A DNA stretch of 8,289 nt from Bacteroidales bacterium (GTDB lineage Bacteria; Bacteroidota; Bacteroidia; Bacteroidales; UBA7960): assembly GCA_007131125.1 (NCBI GenBank), contig SLRE01000016.1, positions 1 to 8,289 of the forward strand, in the 5' to 3' direction. The stretch's first letter is position 1, and each line of letters begins with the position of its first letter. This document shows, one piece after another, positions 1-6,123 of the stretch. The position numbers and the translations under genes are program-made. The notes beneath the pieces are model-generated. The model worked only from the letters and a program-made list of their open reading frames with translations, searched no databases and was not told the origin of the DNA.

Positions 1-901
1 CGGCATTGATAAAGAAAAACAATTCATTTTCAATCACCGGGCCCCCAAGGCGCAAACCGGTCTGGTATTCGTTAAAGTCTTCAATGGGACTTTCTTCTCC
101 CAGCAAATCGCCGCTGATAAAGTCCTGATTACGACCATAGTAATAGGCTGAGCCTTCAAAGGTATTTGTACCACTGCGGGTTACAGCATTAATGGCTCCA
201 CCGGTAAAGTTACCCTGACGGACATCAAAAGGTGCAATGGCCACCTGGAATTCTTCGATCGCATCAAGGGAGATAGGGTTTCCGATGGTGGGAATCGCAT
301 CGCTTCCCAGTCCAAAACGATCGTCAAAAGTAACACCATCGATATGAATGGCATTTCTGCGTCCGCTTCGACCTGCAATGTTGTTGCCACTTACCTGTGG
401 GCTCAACCGGGTGTAATCCTGAATACTCCTGCTAATAGAAGGAAGGGCATCCAGCTGATCGCGGCTAACCCTGGAGCGGGCACCGGTGCGGTTGCTTGAA
501 ATCAAAGCATCCCGCTGGGCAATGATGGCTACTTCTCCCAGTTCCACGGCCTCATCAACCAGTTCAAAGTTAATGGTGTATTCCTGACCGAGCTCCAGGT
601 TGATTTCCGTTTCTTCGGCACTGCCGAAGCCAACAAAGGAAGCTCTAACCGTATAAGGCCCGCCAACCCGAACGTTGCGCAGGTTAAAACGGCCATCTGA
701 ACGGGTTACGGTACCATACTCAGTACCCGAAGGTACGTGGGTAGCAATAATGGTAGCCCCGGGCAAGGTTTCCCCGGTGTTTGCATCCCTTACTACTCCA
801 TTAAAGTTTGCTCCAACAGGAGCCTGCCCGAATGCTGCTGTTGTGCTAAACAACAATAGCATCAGGGAAACAAGTCCAAAAAACGTAACTTTTTGCTTCA
901 T
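1..901 (-). CDS. Oar-like TonB-dependent receptor, N-terminal part (partial)
   Basis: Reading the minus strand from the ATG at 899-901 gives 300 codons with no stop before the left edge, so this is the N-terminal third or less of an outer-membrane receptor. Residues 1-25 form a Sec signal peptide (MKQK, a leucine-rich core, then AFG before QAP). Residues about 30-112 are a carboxypeptidase-regulatory-like beta domain (GVVRDANTGETLPGATI, then SDGRFNLRNV). The plug domain follows: SRDQLDALPSISRSIQD at about 145, HIDGV at about 185, GGAINAVTRSGTN at about 240, and GLRLGGPVIENELFFF near the edge, a pattern typical of Oar-type receptors. Such proteins import large substrates or act in surface adhesion with TonB energy; the ligand cannot be told here. 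No SusD partner can be seen because its downstream side is outside the window. The family call is firm, the substrate unknown. It lies 247 bp behind the histidine kinase and has its own likely promoter. Confidence 0.9.
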   Translation of the reverse strand, partial: MKQKVTFFGLVSLMLLLFSTTAAFGQAPVGANFNGVVRDANTGETLPGATIIATHVPSGTEYGTVTRSDGRFNLRNVRVGGPYTVRASFVGFGSAEETEINLELGQEYTINFELVDEAVELGEVAIIAQRDALISSNRTGARSRVSRDQLDALPSISRSIQDYTRLSPQVSGNNIAGRSGRRNAIHIDGVTFDDRFGLGSDAIPTIGNPISLDAIEEFQVAIAPFDVRQGNFTGGAINAVTRSGTNTFEGSAYYYGRNQDFISGDLLGEESPIEDFNEYQTGLRLGGPVIENELFFFINA

Positions 902-971
902 TGTAATGTGGGTTTTGTGTTTAAAAGGTTAATAGTAGTGTGAAAGTTTTCTTGTTTAAAAAATGCAAAGT

Positions 972-1000
972 CAAAATTACAGCAAGCCCAATGAAAGAAA
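972..1000 (-). promoter_or_regulatory. Putative promoter of the TonB-dependent receptor
   Basis: On the minus strand, TAATTTTG (972-979) matches the Bacteroidota -7 consensus TAnnTTTG exactly. A TTTC at 997-1000 is one base off the -33 TTTG, with a 17-bp spacer, at the short end of the usual range. Transcription would start near 965, giving a leader of about 60 bases before the ATG. The -33 element sits directly beside the 11-bp repeat array at 1014-1052. Confidence 0.45.
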
Positions 1001-1013
1001 ACCATTCTTAAGT

Positions 1014-1052
1014 TTAAGATTACCTTAAGTTTAATTTAATTGCGCGTTAAGA
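1014..1052 (-). promoter_or_regulatory. Four TTAA half-sites at 11-bp spacing (candidate PhoB/OmpR-type operator)
   Basis: TTAA begins at 1014, 1025, 1036 and 1047, an exact 11-bp period over four copies. Read toward the receptor gene (minus strand) the half-sites are TCTTAA, AATTAA, ACTTAA and TCTTAA, each separated by 5 bp. Tandem half-sites one helical turn apart are the known target geometry of OmpR/PhoB-family regulators; Bacillus PhoP, for instance, uses TTAACA-like repeats with about 5-bp gaps. The array lies just upstream of the putative -33 element, the right place for activation. The binding protein is inferred; the regulator encoded at 2367-3053 is the obvious candidate. Extra TTAA copies at 1008, 1031 and 1056 are out of phase. 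Confidence 0.45.
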
Positions 1053-1148
1053 AAGTTAAATCAGTTTTCTGTCGGTAAAAATAAGGTAAATGCTTGTTTA
1101 TTGGGAAAAAACTTATCAACGAAAAATTAACAATTCCCGTAAAAAAGG

Positions 1149-2240
1149 CTAAAACAGTATCATGGATCGCTTTGGGGAGGAAGAAAATTTTCCTTTTTTC
1201 AGGGTAAAGGCAAAGGTGGTACCCACCCCCAGGGTACTCCTTACGTTGATGGTTTGGTTGTGGGCCTCAATGATATGCTTTACAATGGCCAGCCCCAGAC
1301 CAGACCCTCCTTCACCCTTCTGCCGGGTGCGGCTTTTATCGCCCCGGTAAAACCGTTCAAAAACCCTGGGCAGATCTTCCCTTGGGATTCCCACACCGCT
1401 GTCGGTTACCTCAACCAAAATGTGTTCATCCATATCAAAAAAGCTAATTTTCGTCTGCCCGTTTTCAGTACCATATTTAATTGAGTTCACCACCAGATTG
1501 ATCAGCACCTGCTGTATCCTTTCGCGGTCGGCATACACCGGGATTGGTGTATCATAATTTCGGGCAAGGTAAATCCGGATATTTTTCTTCCCGGCTTTGA
1601 TCTCACTGAACTCCATCACGTCTTTAGCCAGGGTAACCAGGTCGAAATTGGTGTATTTTGGCCTTAGCTCTCCCGACTCCAAACGGGCTATGGCTTCCAG
1701 GTCTTCAATGATGGAGATCATCCGGTTAATGCTCTGTTCCGAACGAAGCAGGTATTTTCTGTTTATGGCAGGATCTTCAAGGCCCCCGTCAAGTAAGGTC
1801 AAAACATAACCCTGAATGTTGAAAATAGGGGTCTTTAACTCATGAGAAACATTTCCAAGGAATTCGCGCCGATAGGCTTCCAGTTTTTTTAACTCTTCAA
1901 TCTCCTTTTTTTTGTCATCGGCCCATTGCATAACCTCCTGGTTGGTCTGGCTCAGGATGTCTTCTTTATTATAGATCATGGCCTTCCTTTGCCCTTTGGG
2001 GGCCTTTAAGTCATGAATGGTTTTGTAGATCAGCTTGATCTTTTCATAAATAAACTTCTCTAATATTTGCTTAAAAAGGAAATAACAAAAAAAGAAAATT
2101 GCCAGGCCAGAAGCCAGTATATTTAGCACTGAAAAACCTATATACCCAAAGAGTACGAAAACAACCTGGATTAACAAAAACAACCCGGCCACAAGCAGGG
2201 CAGCATATCCTGATAGTTTTTTGGGAGAGTTAAATTTCAT
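1149..2240 (-). CDS. PhoR-like membrane sensor histidine kinase
   Basis: This 363-residue protein autophosphorylates on histidine and should pass the phosphate to the regulator encoded just upstream. Two hydrophobic segments (about 12-31 and 36-56) form a hairpin with almost no periplasmic loop, followed by a charged, probably helical linker (57-122). No HAMP or PAS domain is evident. The DHp domain has the H-box FLGNVSHELKTP with the phospho-accepting His133. The ATPase domain is intact: N-box QQVLINLVVNSIKYG (Asn248, Asn252), G1 DSGVGIP (280-286), F-box FERFYRGDKSR (294-304) and G2 GGSGLGLAIVKH (311-322). The gene follows the regulator on the same strand after a 126-bp gap, with no convincing promoter of its own, so co-transcription is likely. 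It resembles PhoR in its regulator partner and kinase core, but the signal (phosphate or other) cannot be read from the sequence. Confidence 0.92.
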   Translation of the reverse strand: MKFNSPKKLSGYAALLVAGLFLLIQVVFVLFGYIGFSVLNILASGLAIFFFCYFLFKQILEKFIYEKIKLIYKTIHDLKAPKGQRKAMIYNKEDILSQTNQEVMQWADDKKKEIEELKKLEAYRREFLGNVSHELKTPIFNIQGYVLTLLDGGLEDPAINRKYLLRSEQSINRMISIIEDLEAIARLESGELRPKYTNFDLVTLAKDVMEFSEIKAGKKNIRIYLARNYDTPIPVYADRERIQQVLINLVVNSIKYGTENGQTKISFFDMDEHILVEVTDSGVGIPREDLPRVFERFYRGDKSRTRQKGEGGSGLGLAIVKHIIEAHNQTINVRSTLGVGTTFAFTLKKGKFSSSPKRSMILF

Positions 2241-2325
2241 TACAACAAAAGCAGAACAAGATAAGAATAAAACTTACCGGAAGAATAAAAATATTCAAAA
2301 TTCATGGAAAAATTGCAAACTTCTG

Positions 2326-2363
2326 GAGATCAATCTCAAACCAAAGTACATTTGGGTTTATTG
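2326..2363 (-). other. Two inverted repeats in the regulator-kinase intercistronic gap
   Basis: Within the 126-bp gap, just after the regulator's stop codon at 2367-2369, the minus-strand transcript can form a hairpin with arms CCAAA and TTTGG (2341-2345 and 2351-2355), extended by AAA/TTT outside one bulged base. A second has arms GAGAT and ATCTC (2326-2330 and 2333-2337) but only a 2-base loop, so it is more likely a DNA palindrome or part of a larger fold. Only short T-runs follow, so a full terminator is unlikely; RNA processing or partial termination is possible. Confidence 0.3.
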
Positions 2364-2366
2364 CCC

Positions 2367-3053
2367 CTATTGGGATTCAAATTTATACCCCACACCCTTT
2401 ACGGTTTTAATATTTTCAATTCCTAATTTCTCGCGCAGTTTTCTTACATGTACATCTATGGTACGATCGCCTACCACCACTTTATTGCCCCAGATGTTGG
2501 CAAATATTTCCTCCCGCGAAAATACCTTATTGGGTTTGGATACCAGCAGGGTAAGTAGTTCAAATTCTTTTTTGGGGAGGGATATCTCCTCATCGTCTTT
2601 TAAAATAATGTAGCGCTCTTTATCAATCACAATATTTCCTGCCTTGATAACTTCTGCGCCCTGTTCGCCCCATGAATATCTTCTTAGCAATGCTTTGACC
2701 CTGCTGATTAGCAAACCGGGCTTGATGGGTTTGGCAATGTAATCATCACCCCCGGCATCAAATCCTACCTGCTGAGAATAATCTTCATTGCGGGCCGTTA
2801 AAAAGGTAATGATTGTGCGTGACAGTTCAGGGATTTTTTTTAGTTCGCGGCAGGTTTCCATGCCATCCATCCCGGGCATCATCACATCAAGGATGATCAG
2901 ATGAGGACGGATTTTTTTGGCAAGGGCAATGGCCTCCACACCATTGAGAGCGGTACTGACTTTGTAACCTTCCTTTTTCAGGTTATAGCCAACAAACTCC
3001 AGAATGTCGGGCTCATCGTCAACCAACAAAATAGAATAATCTTCTTTTTGCAT
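2367..3053 (-). CDS. PhoB/OmpR-family response regulator
   Basis: A 228-residue cytoplasmic transcription factor of the usual length for this family. The receiver domain (about 6-125) has the acidic pair Asp12/Asp13 in ILLVDDEPD, the phospho-acceptor Asp56 in IILDVMMPGMDG, the switch residue Thr86 in FLTAR and Lys108 in DDYIAKP. The winged-helix DNA-binding domain (about 133-228) carries the recognition helix DRTIDVHVRKLREKL (196-210) and ends with TVKGVGYKF, the classic last strand. It is the first gene of a two-gene unit with the histidine kinase, in the phoB-phoR order. The ATG at 3051-3053 starts close to the receiver's first strand and follows a good promoter, which supports it as the start. 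Targets are not proven, but 11-bp-spaced TTAA repeats in this window fit its family. Confidence 0.93.
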   Translation of the reverse strand: MQKEDYSILLVDDEPDILEFVGYNLKKEGYKVSTALNGVEAIALAKKIRPHLIILDVMMPGMDGMETCRELKKIPELSRTIITFLTARNEDYSQQVGFDAGGDDYIAKPIKPGLLISRVKALLRRYSWGEQGAEVIKAGNIVIDKERYIILKDDEEISLPKKEFELLTLLVSKPNKVFSREEIFANIWGNKVVVGDRTIDVHVRKLREKLGIENIKTVKGVGYKFESQ

Positions 3054-3087
3054 GCAGGAGGGTTTTAAAAGTTTGGGTAGTCTTTTT

Positions 3088-3120
3088 CAAAAATAAAAAT
3101 AATAAATGCCTGAATGGAAA
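3088..3120 (-). promoter_or_regulatory. Putative promoter of the response regulator-kinase operon
   Basis: On the minus strand TATTTTTG (3088-3095) matches the Bacteroidota -7 consensus TAnnTTTG exactly. A TTTC (3117-3120), one base off the -33 TTTG, lies 21 bp upstream, within the normal spacing. Transcription would start near 3081, leaving a leader of about 28 bases. The spacer holds one copy of a direct repeat, TGCCTGAA, whose second copy is at 3139-3146. Confidence 0.5.
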
Positions 3121-3123
3121 ATT

Positions 3124-3166
3124 TTTTGCTGTTGTATTTGCCTGAAAAATGAGCTTTTCAGCAAAA
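3124..3166. repeat. Overlapping inverted repeats upstream of the regulator promoter
   Basis: TTTTGCTG (3124-3131) and CAGCAAAA (3159-3166) are a perfect 8-bp inverted repeat. Inside it CTGAAAA (3142-3148) and TTTTCAG (3155-3161) form a perfect 7-bp hairpin with a 6-base loop. The two structures share bases 3159-3161 and so exclude each other. Placed just upstream of the regulator's -33 element, they may be operator half-sites; no gene ends here, so a terminator role is unlikely. Confidence 0.35.
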
Positions 3167-3243
3167 GGCTTCCTAAAAATCATGAATTAAAATTAACCTA
3201 AAATGCCAAACCGGACCGCAGGAAAAATATGAATTTATTAATA

Positions 3244-3273
3244 ACTTAACAATGTCTTAATATTTAATTTAAT
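3244..3273 (+). promoter_or_regulatory. Second 11-bp-spaced TTAA array (candidate operator)
   Basis: ACTTAA (3244-3249) and TCTTAA (3255-3260) are 11 bp apart, and a degenerate third unit AATTTA (3266-3271) keeps the phase. Read as TTAACA, TTAATA, TTTAAT with 5-bp gaps, it resembles the Bacillus PhoP box. Read on the plus strand, its first two units are [AT]CTTAA, the form three of the four units of the array at 1014-1052 take on the minus strand. It lies in the divergent region between the regulator and the gene at 3570, so it could serve either side. Only two units are good matches and the DNA is AT-rich, so confidence is modest. Confidence 0.3.
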
Positions 3274-3569
3274 TTAGGAGAAAACCACGTAAAAAATAGG
3301 TAACAGCACCAATCACCCCCTTTATATTTTTCTTACCTTGCTCAAAATTTTACCAGCGTTTTCTGAAGCAGGTTCCTCAGGGTTTTTGGCTGTGTAATGA
3401 CCCAAAAATTAAATGTTATGATCTTTTGAAATACCCGCAATTTACTGTAAACCTTCACCAGGATGAATGTTTGGAAAACAAAACCTTATACTACAAATAA
3501 AAACCGGTTGCGATGTTTTCCCACATGGGCAGGACAGGCATCTGGCCGATTTAATGAAATAATTAAAAC

Positions 3570-4733
3570 ATGAAGAAGCGTCATATAATCCTTATCATTC
3601 TTTGGTCTGTTATTATCGGGGTTCCGCTTTTGCAAAGATTCTCATGGGAACTTACTCCAAAAAAACCTTTCAATGTTTTGTTTGTAAACAAATCGGTAAC
3701 CGACTCCGTATCCTTATCCGCTTATGCAACCAACTGGGTACTTACCCACAGGAAATACGTGAAACCCGGAGGTTCTTTTTATGACCCCTTTAAGGATTAT
3801 GTCGGCTTTTTCCCGAAGGAAGACCGCAATTTTCGCATCCGCGACCTGGAAGACAAGGATGAGGAGACTTTTCACCAGCTTGCCCGGGACCTTGACCTGG
3901 TTTATTTTGCCGACACTTACGGAGTGTATGCCCGTCAGTGGCACAACAACGACCATACGGTACTGCCCCACCACAAAATTTACGGAGGCCTCACCGAACG
4001 CGACCTGGACCTGATAGAAAACATGCTGGAGGAGGAAAAAATGGTCATTGCCGAATTCAACTTCCTCACCTCCCCTTCTCCAAGGGTTTTGCAGGAAAGG
4101 GCAGAAAGAATATTTAACCTTCGTTGGCAGGGGTGGAACGGAAGGTTCATGCCCAGCCTCGACAAGGCCGATAAAGACCGGGTGCCCGAATGGCTTATTG
4201 ATTTGTATGAAGCCCAGAACAACAGCAAATGGAGCTTTTCCGAAAGCGGCATCATCCTGGTTCATGAAAACGGGCAATTGCTCGTTCTGGAATACCCGAA
4301 ACATTTGAATACGCCTGTACCGGAAATCTCAACAACATTCCAGCACAGGCAAAATTATGGTATCCCCGGACGCATACCCTACCCCGGTTGGTTTGAAATC
4401 ACCTTCCCCCGTTCACGAGCAATGGATGTGATTTCCTGGTTTGAAATCCCGGTAAATGAAGCCGGTAAAGCGCTTCTTGAAAAAAACAAAATTCCGGTGA
4501 AGTTTCCTGCTGCCTTCAGGGGGATCAATCACCCGGGCAAATTTTACTTTGCAGGGGATTTCGGCAAAACAGAGGTTCCCCAGCGTTTTGTCAAATTTAA
4601 AGGTTCCAGGTATCTTGAGCTGTTCCTGACCGATCTGCGCGACCCAACCAACCGCGAAGGCTTTTTCTTTGCCTATTACCTCCCGCTTTTTTCATCCATC
4701 CTCAAGGAAGAATACCAACAAAACACAAATTAA
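3570..4733 (+). CDS. Membrane-anchored protein of unknown function
   Basis: I do not recognise a named family with certainty. The 387-residue product starts with MKKRH and one hydrophobic segment (about 5-21) without a clear cleavage site, so it is probably an N-terminal anchor with the bulk in the periplasm. The body alternates strand-like and helical stretches: FNVLFVNKSV (34-43), DLVYFADTYGVYARQW (about 108-123), YGGLTERDLDLIENMLEEEKMVIAEFNFLTSP (about 138-169) and GWNGRFMPSLD (about 188-198). A buried strand, a conserved-looking ADTYGVY, then a helix and a strand ending in a short motif suggest a Rossmann-like or class-I-glutamine-amidotransferase-like core, but no Cys-His catalytic pair is evident, so this is only an idea. 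The C-terminal half (about 220-387) is rich in aromatic residues. The gene is followed after 18 bp by a LEA2 lipoprotein gene, so the two likely share a transcript and the cell envelope. The ATG is preceded by A-rich DNA, as usual in this phylum. Confidence 0.85.
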   Translation: MKKRHIILIILWSVIIGVPLLQRFSWELTPKKPFNVLFVNKSVTDSVSLSAYATNWVLTHRKYVKPGGSFYDPFKDYVGFFPKEDRNFRIRDLEDKDEETFHQLARDLDLVYFADTYGVYARQWHNNDHTVLPHHKIYGGLTERDLDLIENMLEEEKMVIAEFNFLTSPSPRVLQERAERIFNLRWQGWNGRFMPSLDKADKDRVPEWLIDLYEAQNNSKWSFSESGIILVHENGQLLVLEYPKHLNTPVPEISTTFQHRQNYGIPGRIPYPGWFEITFPRSRAMDVISWFEIPVNEAGKALLEKNKIPVKFPAAFRGINHPGKFYFAGDFGKTEVPQRFVKFKGSRYLELFLTDLRDPTNREGFFFAYYLPLFSSILKEEYQQNTN

Positions 4734-4751
4734 CTTTAATTCTTTTGATCA

Positions 4752-5342
4752 ATGAAAATCCGACAACTGACCTTTACCCTGATCATCGCAGTTTTTCTTC
4801 TTCCGGGATGCACCATCCTTGAGGAAATGGTTTCTTTTTCGCGTTGCGAGTTCCGCCTTGGCAGTGTTGAAAACATCACCTTTGCCGGTATCAATGTGCA
4901 GCAGGTCAGCAGTCTTTCTGACCTCTCCACTGCAGACGCCGCCAGACTGACCGGCGCTTTGGCAACAGGCACCCTGCCACTGAACCTGACCCTGAACGTG
5001 GATATCAGAAACCCGAACCAGGCCAGGGCTTCAATGAATCGCCTGGATTGGATCATGCTCATTGATGATAAACAGATTGTGCAAGGCACCTCCAGCCAGA
5101 GGGTGGAAATTGCTCCCAACGGTGGCATCTCCACTTTGCCCCTGTCCATTGAGGCAGATCTGAAATCAGCGCTTTCAGGCAAAACCGGTGATGCCCTCAT
5201 TAATTTCGGACTTAACCTTGCCGGCGCCGGCAACCAGCCAACCCGCATCACCCTTCGCGCCAAACCTTTTGTTGAAGTGGGAGGAAGAGAAATTTCCTAT
5301 CCCGGATACCTGGATATTGAAAATGAGTTCACTTCCAATTAA
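4752..5342 (+). CDS. LEA type 2 family lipoprotein
   Basis: A 196-residue envelope lipoprotein. The signal sequence ends in a lipobox FLLPGC with the lipidated Cys20; the next residue is Thr, with no Asp retention signal, so outer-membrane placement is likely. The mature part (about 37-190) looks like one LEA2/WHy (LEA14-like) domain: LNLTLNVDIRNPNQARASMN (77-96), then LDWIMLIDDKQIVQG, then VEIAPNGGISTLPLSIEADL, the usual run of strands with an NPN turn. LEA2 domains are beta-sandwiches linked in other organisms to desiccation or stress protection; the bacterial lipoprotein versions have no settled role. The gene sits 18 bp behind the membrane-anchored unknown protein, so the two are probably co-expressed and may act together in the envelope. 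The domain is assigned by pattern, not by a profile search. Confidence 0.82.
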   Translation: MKIRQLTFTLIIAVFLLPGCTILEEMVSFSRCEFRLGSVENITFAGINVQQVSSLSDLSTADAARLTGALATGTLPLNLTLNVDIRNPNQARASMNRLDWIMLIDDKQIVQGTSSQRVEIAPNGGISTLPLSIEADLKSALSGKTGDALINFGLNLAGAGNQPTRITLRAKPFVEVGGREISYPGYLDIENEFTSN

Positions 5343-5352
5343 AAATGCAGGG

Positions 5353-5391
5353 CCGGTAAACTCAGGCCGAAAGAAAACAGGAAGATACCGG
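5353..5391. terminator. Inverted repeat between convergent genes (possible terminator)
   Basis: CCGGTA (5353-5358) and TACCGG (5386-5391) form a perfect 6-bp inverted repeat in the 50-bp gap between the two convergent stop codons, the 3' arm end lying against the beta-barrel gene's stop. The 27-base loop and the lack of a T-run right after it on either strand make it a weak intrinsic terminator; position is the main argument. Confidence 0.25.
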
Positions 5392-5392
5392 A

Positions 5393-6031
5393 TTAAAAAA
5401 AAGTAAAAGAAAGCCCGAAAGACCATACCGTATTGTATTGTCCCCGGTTATACCATACCTTGGTTCCTCCCTCATGGGGCCTCAGGGGGGTAACTCCCTG
5501 CGAAAACCTGAGATGCATTTCCATGATTTCTCCTATGGGATAGTAAAGTCCTATCAAAGCATTGAGTTCAGCAGTGTTGAAGGGCCTTGAAGCGGTAAGG
5601 TCCATTTCCAGCCCGTTCTCCTCTTCAAAATGATCGACAAGTACCGACATGGACAACCCGAATTCTCCGGCCAGCCTGTCAACATAGGGCAATTCACCAA
5701 AAACAGAAAAATCAAATTTAAATACCACTGGAATTTCCACATACTGAAGATAAAACTTATAATCGCGGTCACCGGGCTCATCCGGAACTACGCGACTGCC
5801 TTTTTGCACATACATAAGCTCAAGCTGCAAAAAAGAATAGGTGGTAAGATGGGTATTGGTAAATACCGATGCAAACCACCCCAGTTTATCAGGCCCCGCG
5901 GCCCGGTCACCCGAGACTTCGCTGGCTGTAAGCCCGGCATTTATCCCCCCGTAAAACCTCTGCGCATAGCCGTCTTTGACTGTGGAAGTGAGCAATAAAA
6001 AAAGGATTACAAGGTATACGGTGTTTTTCAT
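5393..6031 (-). CDS. PorT-like outer-membrane beta-barrel protein
   Basis: A 212-residue secreted protein. The signal peptide is residues 1-23 (MKNTVYLVILFLLL, then GYA before QRF). The mature chain alternates short amphipathic strands and turns: FYGGINAGLTASEVSGD (26-42), SFLQLELMYVQKGSR (about 66-80), FYLQYVEIPVVFKFDF (about 92-107), LAGEFGLSMSVLVD (about 119-132), then AELNALIGLYYPIG and a final strand ending in Phe (WSFGLSFTFF), the usual outer-membrane insertion end. The GGINAGLT start and YVEIPVVFKF strand are typical of the small PorT-like barrel family common in Bacteroidota. Such barrels are structural or assembly factors; no catalytic residues are expected. It is convergent with the lipoprotein gene and divergent from the hybrid sensor. 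The call of an outer-membrane barrel is solid, the exact role unknown. Confidence 0.85.
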   Translation of the reverse strand: MKNTVYLVILFLLLTSTVKDGYAQRFYGGINAGLTASEVSGDRAAGPDKLGWFASVFTNTHLTTYSFLQLELMYVQKGSRVVPDEPGDRDYKFYLQYVEIPVVFKFDFSVFGELPYVDRLAGEFGLSMSVLVDHFEEENGLEMDLTASRPFNTAELNALIGLYYPIGEIMEMHLRFSQGVTPLRPHEGGTKVWYNRGQYNTVWSFGLSFTFF

Positions 6032-6061
6032 GTATTATTATTTTTACAACCACTTGATTTT

Positions 6062-6123
6062 ATTTACTTTGTAAATGGCATCCCGGGTTCAAAGTTGTGG
6101 GAAGAAGGTAGAGTTAAACTCTA
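6062..6123 (-). promoter_or_regulatory. Upstream region of the beta-barrel gene: weak promoter and two palindromes
   Basis: On the minus strand CAACTTTG (6090-6097) is one base off the -7 consensus, with TTTA (6115-6118) at 17 bp as a poor -33. Two 15-base palindromes flank it: ATTTAC-TTT-GTAAAT (6062-6076), in the likely leader, and TAGAGTT-A-AACTCTA (6109-6123), overlapping the -33. Arms GAAGGT (6104-6109) and ACCTTC (6130-6135) can extend the second. They look like binding sites for a dimeric regulator; the promoter itself is tentative. Confidence 0.35.

Larger units (their letters stand above)
3054..3569. other. Divergent intergenic region, 516 bp
   Basis: This AT-rich stretch separates the leftward regulator-kinase operon from the rightward pair at 3570-5342. 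It holds the regulator promoter, the overlapping inverted repeats and the TTAA array listed separately. A further inverted repeat, TTTTTGG (3383-3389) with CCAAAAA (3402-3408), is also present. I found no convincing -33/-7 promoter for the rightward genes; TACCTTGC at 3334-3341 is a one-base-short -7 candidate with no -33 partner. A 36-codon open frame (3463-3573) overlaps the next gene's ATG by ATGA, but nothing else supports it as coding. No RNA gene or known riboswitch was recognised. Confidence 0.6.

Noticed and set aside
2221..2613. 130-codon open frame on the plus strand across the regulator-kinase gap
   Set aside because: It runs antisense to the C-terminal part of the response regulator, whose winged-helix motifs are clear; the predicted product is featureless.
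3714..4304. 196-codon open frame on the minus strand
   Set aside because: It is antisense to the membrane-anchored protein gene, has no start context or domain, and overlaps the coherent plus-strand reading frame throughout.
4736..5263. 175-codon open frame on the minus strand
   Set aside because: It lies wholly opposite the LEA2 lipoprotein, which has a signal sequence, lipobox and domain pattern. The antisense product has no recognisable features and a composition typical of a reverse-frame shadow.
5630..5998. 122-codon open frame on the plus strand
   Set aside because: It is antisense to the outer-membrane barrel gene, which has a signal peptide and a proper terminal Phe.
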